Shown: piece after piece, positions 57,873-64,000 of the stretch
Position numbering within the stretch: the stretch's first letter is position 1
Layout of the letters: the number at the start of each line of letters is the position of its first letter
Assembly (NCBI GenBank): GCA_032622095.1
Contig: CP136068.1
Location: 12,817,729-12,881,728, forward strand
Length of the DNA stretch: 64,000 bases
Source of the DNA: Siphonodentalium dalli
Taxonomy: Eukaryota; Mollusca; Scaphopoda; Gadilida; Siphonodentaliidae
Direction of reading: 5' to 3'
Position numbers and translations under genes: made by a program
The notes under the pieces: model-generated
Told to the model about the DNA's origin: nothing
Seen by the model: only the letters and a program-made list of their open reading frames with translations
The model's database searches: none

Positions 57873-59481
57873 TTACGGCCGAATTCTGGTCCCTGGTCTA
57901 GACCAGGGTTTCATGTAAACTATAGTCTAGACCAGACCGAAACCACGGTGATCGCCATGTGTTACCCAGCTTCGATGCGAGTAAGCTGGGATTATTGGTC
58001 AGCACTGATCCGTATTCTCGTCTTTTTGAAACTCAGGTTTACGTAAACCATGGTTTGCCTTCTTATTGTCATTCAAGCCTGTGTCGGTCTGTTCATAATT
58101 CGAACCATGTGGTAACGTACAAGTTCTGGTAACAGAAACATATGTATTTTTTGGAAGCATTTATCTTGATGTTCACCAAATAGGAATGGGTCTTTTATTG
58201 ATATGCCGTGTAGAAGAAAGATTATAATTATATATGAACTGGACAAAATGTAATATAATCAATAATTATGTGTGTTATAGGTAATAGTCTACAACTGAGA
58301 CCTGCTACCCCCCTGGTCTGAGATTTTTGTATAAACCGAGACTTGAACCTGAGACGAGAATACCCTTTTCTGTTTTCGCAGTAACGATACAGATTGGTAA
58401 TTTGATTGTAAATCATGCGTGCGTTTATCTGGCTTTACAGTGGAGTTTTATTTGTAACATCCTTGCCGTGTTTGAAAGCATATTACCGTTAGATGGATTA
58501 AGTCAGATTTTCGTGCTATTATTTCTAATATGTTATCGATGGGTTTGGTTGACACGGATAAATAGGGAATGATAGTAGCTTTGCAATCGGAACGTAATCC
58601 GCATTGGATGCGGGTGTTTTTCGTTCCGTGTTTCTTAAATGAATTGAGGTCGGAGCTAGTTTTGATAGTTCCAATTCCTCATTTGAGAATAAATTATTGC
58701 TGGACTGGATATACAATATAACAGCAAAAACTCTCAAAATTATATTAAGACGGAACGAAAAATTGTGGTTCAAAATAAGGAAATGTCCGATTAAATTGAA
58801 TTAAATTAAATTAAATGCATGGGACCCCTGCTCTTGATTAATGATTTATTTGGTCCAGTTTCTTAAGCCTTGACAGTTCAAATTGTTTATTTGTCATAAT
58901 TTACCTTTAAACATGGATTTGGAAAAAATTTACATGGCAATGGAATAATCTGCTATCGGGAGTGTGATACAACGCACCAATCTCGATTTTTTTCCGATAC
59001 AAAATGCCGACAAGTGCGGATTCGCGATCAAATCTAAGTGAGGATAATCTGATTCGTGTATCTGGGCAAGTTAGTCGGTCCCTTTTCGGGGTCGGTATTT
59101 CTACACACGGTGTTTCTCGGTGAATTTACTCTCTGCGTAGACTTTCCTCCACCCGTAAAACTGACAACGTCGTGACTTCCGCATAGGAGGTGAGAAATCC
59201 GCACCACCCTTGCCCCGTGATCCCCGTCGAACGGCGACGGCATACAGATACCGCTATACAACACGGATATAAGCCGCATTCACGTGCTCAGGTTTGCAGC
59301 ACACCAATCTCGATGCAGCGCTCAGCACGCCTTTGTCCATAGATTGTCATTGATTGTCGTTGATTGTACAACAATGCCCAGATCCCAGCTTGCGACCAGG
59401 TGGCTTCGCGAGACCAAGTCCTGACATGGAACACCGTGATTATTAGGGTGGTCTAGACCTGAGACCAGAATTCAGCCGTTA
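57873..59481. mobile_element. DNA element with TTACGGCCGAATTCTGGTC ends
   Basis: Left TTACGGCCGAATTCTGGTCC and right GACCAGAATTCAGCCGTTA are inverted repeats (two mismatches). Inside each end is the palindrome GGTCTAGACC or variants (57895, 57931, 59450). No transposase ORF. A SINE lies inside. The target duplication was not resolved. Confidence 0.6.
59045..59200 (+). mobile_element. SINE fragment
   Basis: Contains GTGTATCTGGGCAAGTTAGT, 'GGGGTCGGTATTTCTACACA' and TCCTCCACCCGTAAAACTGA, collinear with the minus-strand copy at 19145-19432. The tRNA-like head is missing. Confidence 0.7.
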
Positions 59482-60059
59482 GTGTCACATTAGTCACCCA
59501 ATGGTCGGAAGCTAAACGGCAAATGATGAAACAGGAAGCAAGTTGATCATCAATTGATCAATGTTGGTGGTGATTCCACCCTGATCAAGAGTCATGACTC
59601 ACGTAGGATATGTGGAAGAGATAAAAACAAAAACATAGCTTGATAACATGGCGGTAAACACAAAAATTTACTCCGCATAGATAATCCACAACGAGACATC
59701 AATCAAACAAGAAAACCATAGTCAGAAATGGTAACGCCACCAAGATTATAGTATTACATATAAATAGAAATTATAAAAAATACATAATTTTTTTTGATAA
59801 CAATTGCGTTTAAACAAGTAATCCTTCAAATTATTACTAACAAAGCAAGTAAACGACTGTGGGGTCACTCAACAGATTATAAAGACTTGGACTTAGTATA
59901 CTGTAAATACCAAAATTTAAATGAAATAACTAAAAGATAAAATTTAGCAAGTAGTAAATGTTAATTTTTTCATTTAATTTTGTTTTTGGGTTAAATAAAG
60001 CAATAATTTAAATGTAACATTTGGTTTAAAAAAAATGATTGACCGTGGCTCTTCCAATA
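59482..60059. other. No gene; holds second copy of the 7088 repeat
   Basis: The repeat AAGAAAACCATAGTCAGAAA is at 59711, continuing to ~59850. The remainder is AT-rich without features. Confidence 0.5.
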
Positions 60060-60079
60060 ATTGTGCGACTGACCTGGTC

Positions 60080-60310
60080 AATTGTTCTTAAGAAGTTGTT
60101 TTGAGAATTACTATGGAGGGAAATAGTTATGGCTGTGGCTTCGCAAGTAATTAACTTGGTGACGCGATGTTAACAAATCTGAACTCCAGTAAACCAAGGA
60201 TGCTCCATACCAAATGTAAGGTAAATTAATGATTCTTTAGAAGTTGTTTTAAGATTTACTATGGAGGGAAAGAATTGTGGTGCTGGCTTCGCAACTATTT
60301 GACCTCATTG
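60080..60310. repeat. ~145-bp imperfect tandem duplication
   Basis: AGAAGTTGTTTTGAGAATTACTATGGAGGG (split: AGAAGTTGTTTT / TTACTATGGAGGG) followed by a GGCTTCGCAA block is present at ~60091-60155 and ~60239-60290. Confidence 0.65.
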
Positions 60311-60689
60311 TAACAAATATAAATATTAGTCACCCAGGCAATAGATGTATCTATTCTGCATATTAAGTTATTGGGTCTTACGTGTCTTGAGATGACTAAA
60401 TAGTTTTCGATGGACAGATCGCACAAGGGACCCACGCCAATCTTCTATGTTGGGATTCCAATTGTTGGCTTATTAAATATGCACATATGCTTAAGATACA
60501 GTCGCCGTAAGTCGGGTTTTGGATCCCAGTTAATGAAAATATCATTGAAATAATCGGTTTCCCCAATAAACATCCATATATTCAATATACATGTTTTGGA
60601 GCAGAATTAGGCAGTCCATATTGGACGCCATCATGGAATTTATTTTGTTTTGTTTTAATTTTCACACATATTTATTAGTTATGTGGATG

Positions 60690-61192
60690 GAGTTCTCATT
60701 AAACCTCACATCCTTATATTGGTTACAGTAATGCCCAAAGTGATTGACCACTTAACCACATCAGACTTATTGGTAATTTTTCAGGATTTAAAATCCTGAA
60801 AAATTACAAATAATTCTGCTCTGGTTAAGTGGTCAATTACTTTGAACATTACTGTATGAGGATTGAGTTATCATTAAACCTTAAATCCTTATATTGGTTA
60901 CAGTAATGCCCAAAGTAATTGACCACTTAACCACATCAGAATTATGGGTATTTTTTCAGCATTTAAATCCTGATAAATTACCCATTATTCTGCTGTGCTT
61001 AAGTGGTCAATTACTTTGAACATTACTGTATGAGGATTGAGTTATCATTAAACCTCAAATCCTTATATTGGTTACACTAATGCCCAAAGTAATTGACCAC
61101 TTAACCACAGCATAATTATGGGTAATTTTTCAGGATTTAAAATCATGAAAAAATACCCATAATTTTGCTGTGGTTAAGTGATCAATTGGGAC
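60690..61192. repeat. Three tandem ~175-bp units, each a large palindrome
   Basis: Units begin TCATTAAACCTCA and GGTTACAGTAATGCCCAAAG (60720, 60896, 61070). Each folds back: AATTGACCACTTAACCACA ... TGTGGTTAAGTGGTCAATT, around a GGATTTAAAATCC centre. The hairpin stems are ~55-60 bp. Confidence 0.85.
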
Positions 61193-61429
61193 CTTTGGTT
61201 TTTAACGCAACAAATGCGCGTACACCTTATACACAAATTTCTTATGTAACCAGAGTTTTTCTTGGATAAGATGAGTTTGAAGCCTGCTAACATTTCAAAA
61301 TGTTGTCAGTTTTGTGTTCTCTGCAGCGGAACTCGACGCAATGAAGCAAAAGTTACAAGAGATAAAATGTGTACGTAACGAGACTATAATACAAATGAAA
61401 AAATAAATTCAGGGAGGGGTGGGCGATAC

Positions 61430-62110
61430 AGGGAACTAAGTATTGAACCGATATAAATTTATAGAGCGATAATGACCAATGTTGACATATTATGCATCTC
61501 AACTCTACTGAACATTGCAACAAGGCTATAAAATAGGGGGTGTCAGAATCTTAGTCATCTCTATATAGTGCCAGAATAGTCATTTATGGACTTCTATAAG
61601 ATGTTGGGTTGGTACGTTATATGGACTCGGAGAAAATGGGGTTTGTACCGATGAACTGACATACATTAGTGGAGCGATGTTGCCATGTAATGTATCGCGA
61701 CTGTACTAAAGCAGCAATGACATAAAATGGGGGGGGATATGAAATTATCTCTATCTCTATAGATGGTACCAGGATTATATAGAAAGGAATAGCAATTGAT
61801 ATACGTATACGGTATACTATAGTAATACCATAGACATATAAGTACAAGTATCACTCGATAAAATATTAAGTAACGTGACTATAGCGATGAAAAAATTAAA
61901 TAAATTGGACCGGGATTAGAGGTTGGGTTGGTTATATGTGGATAATTGGATATGGAATTCATACTGATGAAACGATACAAATTAGTGGAGCGATAAAGAC
62001 CAATGTTGACACTTAGTCAGGCTACGCGGGAGAAAATAGGGGTTGATACGATAGGCCGAAATAAATTTGTCGGGTGATAATGACCAATGTTGACGTATAA
62101 AGTAACACGA
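61430..62110. repeat. Degenerate repeats around GCGATAATGACCAATGTTGAC
   Basis: GATAATGACCAATGTTGAC occurs at ~61468, ~61995 (AAAGACC variant) and ~62075, with intervening 'TGTACCGATGAA', 'ATACAAATTAGTGGAGCGAT' and 'CGACTGTACT' blocks. An old, scrambled repeat region. Confidence 0.55.
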
Positions 62111-62269
62111 CTGTACTGTCGCACAATTATCAGATATAATGGTCAAATATGGACTCTAGTGCCCAATATGGAACAGCTCAGAAAACATTTGCACGGCCCT
62201 AAAATTTATTTAACAAGGCAATTGGCATCTGCCATATACAAATCGATTTATGTCGATAAATCTCTTATG

Positions 62270-62580
62270 TTTCAAATTTTTTAGCTCACACTTGGTGTGT
62301 GTGAGTTGGATACTTATATATTCCTAAAATGACAGGGTACGACACGTAATTATTTTTTAGATCGAAGAAATGATTTTTTTTCGATGACAAAATTTAACAG
62401 TAGAATAACACAGGATTTCCCATTAAAATCGATTTATGTCTATAAAACTGTCATTTTTCAAAATTTTGAGCTGAAATTTGGTGTGTATGTGTGTAATACT
62501 TATATATTCTTAAAATGACAGAGTTCAGCGCGTAATTATGTTTTAGATGGAAGAAATTGAATTTGTTTTCGATAATAAAT
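62270..62580. repeat. ~180-bp imperfect tandem duplication
   Basis: The blocks 'TACTTATATATTC.TAAAATG', 'CGTAATTAT.TTTTAGAT.GA' and 'ATCGATTTATGTC.ATAAA' occur in both halves (62240-62400 and 62420-62570). Confidence 0.65.
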
Positions 62581-62857
62581 TTACACTACAGCGTGGACCG
62601 TGGACGGGACATCGAGTAAACGCATTTTATAAACAGGCTTTTGTCAATTGCCATTTTGGTCATTTTGGTCAAACTAAACCCTTTTCAACCGGGACAGCAG
62701 ATCCGAATAGTAGCTAAGATGTATTTAGATAGTATTATCAAAAGAATTTGACCGATTCGGGTGCAGTTTAAGAGAATCGAGTGGAGAAATCTTGGTGATA
62801 ATTCCAGAAAATAAAGATGGCGGAGAATCACAATGAAACTACCCACAATTCACTTCA

Positions 62858-63335
62858 CTACACCAGGGGTTCGCAATGGGTTACACATTATTTTCAGTCT
62901 ATCAAATTATTTATATTTTCAACAACAAGTGACTTTAAGTTTACAATTTCAGCCTATCCTGACTCTATCGATACGATTTATCATATTTTCATAAACATAT
63001 TATACACCGGTGGCGTTAACATTACAATTTCGGCAACTACGTGATTCTATCGGTACGATTGAGTAATGGTACAAAACAAAATGTCCAAGAATACACAAGG
63101 GGCTCCCAATGGGTTATATATTATTTTCAGTCTATCAAATTATTTATATTTTCAGCAACATATTATTACACCGGTGACTTTAAGTTTACAATTTCAGCCT
63201 GTCCTGACTCTATCGATACGATTTATCATATTTTCATAAACATATTATACACCGGTGGCGTTAACTTTACAATTTCGGCATCTACGTGATTCTATCGGTA
63301 CGATTGAGTAAGTTACAACAAATCTCCAAGAATAC
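62858..63335. repeat. ~240-bp tandem duplication
   Basis: Two copies (start CAATGGGTTA at ~62872 and ~63107) share TTTTCAGTCTATCAAATTAT, 'GACTCTATCGATACGATTTA' and 'CACCGGTGGCGTTAAC'. The small parallel ORFs in both are shadows of the duplication. Confidence 0.85.
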
Positions 63336-64000
63336 ATTCGCCCTGTCCACCACACAATATCAAAATCACAGAAACTAGATACACCACATGTGGCGTAATG
63401 AAGGGCCACATGCACGTCATATACTAATTTTCATATAGGTGCAATTCATGTGTCCCTTATCATCGTATAGTTTGAATGCTAATCTTAAAAGGTAGTATTT
63501 CAGAAATCTGGGAAGGTGTTACAATTGGAAATCCAAGTGTAAGATGCAGTATTTAAGGGTTAGGAAAATGTAACACTTGGTTGTTGTATCAATTTTAATA
63601 CCTGAGTCTTTAGAGTGTTCGTCTCATCTCATCCGGTGTTGCGACGGTTTCACTACACACGGTACATCTCACACGAGCAACTATTGGGTGCTTTTTATGC
63701 CGCAACAAGGAGTGATGTCAGTGTGTGGTGAACAACAGTAGTTATATTTAACAAGCGTGTTGCTCTTACATGTGGATTGCTTGGTGTTTGGTGGGTGTTG
63801 ATGTCGTTTAGCTCTCTTGTATCGATCCGTCCAATGGCAGGTATTCTTGAGGTGCGATGCGGTATCTGAAAATGACGACAAACAAACAGGTACTTTGACA
63901 AAAATGAGCTAGTAATTGGACAAGAATAAAACGAAATTATCAGATTATTACCTGTGTTTTACCTGTGTTCTTCGGGCCTGTTATAAGCTTTCGCTTGTAT
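63336..64000. other. Window end, no confident gene
   Basis: A minus-strand open segment after a TTTTCAG (63872-63866) encodes a Cys/His-containing stretch ('NYCCSPHTDITPCCGIKSTQ', ~63740-63690). It could be an exon or transposase remnant, but no family is recognised. Confidence 0.35.

Noticed and set aside
63690-63880. C-terminal Cys-rich domain of a piggyBac-like transposase on the minus strand
   Set aside because: Cys pairs are present, but their order and spacing do not match that domain and frames break repeatedly.

Overview
This is a stretch of animal genomic DNA: AT-rich, intron-containing and packed with retroelements, DNA transposons and tandem repeats. There are no bacterial operons, rRNA or CRISPR arrays. 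The element mix (an L1/Tx1-type LINE, a four-ORF Ngaro tyrosine-recombinase retrotransposon with an SGNH hydrolase, tRNA-derived SINEs, many fold-back MITEs) and an immunoglobulin-superfamily receptor with single-domain phase 1-1 exons suggest a lophotrochozoan, most likely a mollusc and perhaps a bivalve. That placement is inference from composition and recognisable families, not a database match.

Layout. 1-2490: 3' part of a decayed LINE (+) with a repeat-rich 3' tail. 2548-3945 (-): a decayed coiled-coil ORF with two in-frame stops. 5274-33654 (+): the main host gene, ten exons of an Ig/FN3 single-pass receptor whose 5' exons lie off the window. All splice phases agree from exon to exon: four Ig-like exons, one FN3 exon, one membrane exon and four cytoplasmic exons. 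The last exon carries a YxxL-x10-YxxL (ITAM-like) motif and ends at a TGA at 33652-33654.

The introns of this gene are transposon sinks. Intron 2 holds a copy of a DNA transposon with GGGGTCAATACTATGAA ends (7442-20305). That copy was invaded by a G-tract-ended element (7947-8479), a hAT-type element with an 8-bp target duplication (8534-11104), a full-length L1/Tx1-like LINE with a 13-bp target duplication (11423-18183, minus) and a SINE with a 9-bp duplication (19145-19432). A second copy of the same DNA transposon, in opposite orientation, fills most of intron 8 (30054-32612). A family of short elements built around two ~70-bp palindromes recurs at least seven times (near 4.6, 23.8, 27.5, 29.7, 33.0, 35.4 and 51.5 kb). 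Several copies have clean TTAA target duplications.

35.4-41.2 kb: a palindrome-pair element, then a 35-unit 57-bp minisatellite and sparse intergenic DNA. 41183-47817: a nearly intact Ngaro element with split direct repeats (A1 ... B1 A2 B2) and ORFs for Gag, RT-RNase H, tyrosine recombinase and SGNH hydrolase. The first three lie in one reading frame, separated only by single stop codons plus one frameshift in a T-run. The first stop is in a UGA-CAA-UUA context, a known readthrough-type sequence.

47.8-64 kb: repeats (Helitron-like ends, 129-bp, 45-bp, ~42-bp and 175-bp tandem arrays, MITEs, a LINE C-terminus) and fragmentary evidence for a second, unrecognised membrane-protein gene (52.0-55.9 kb).
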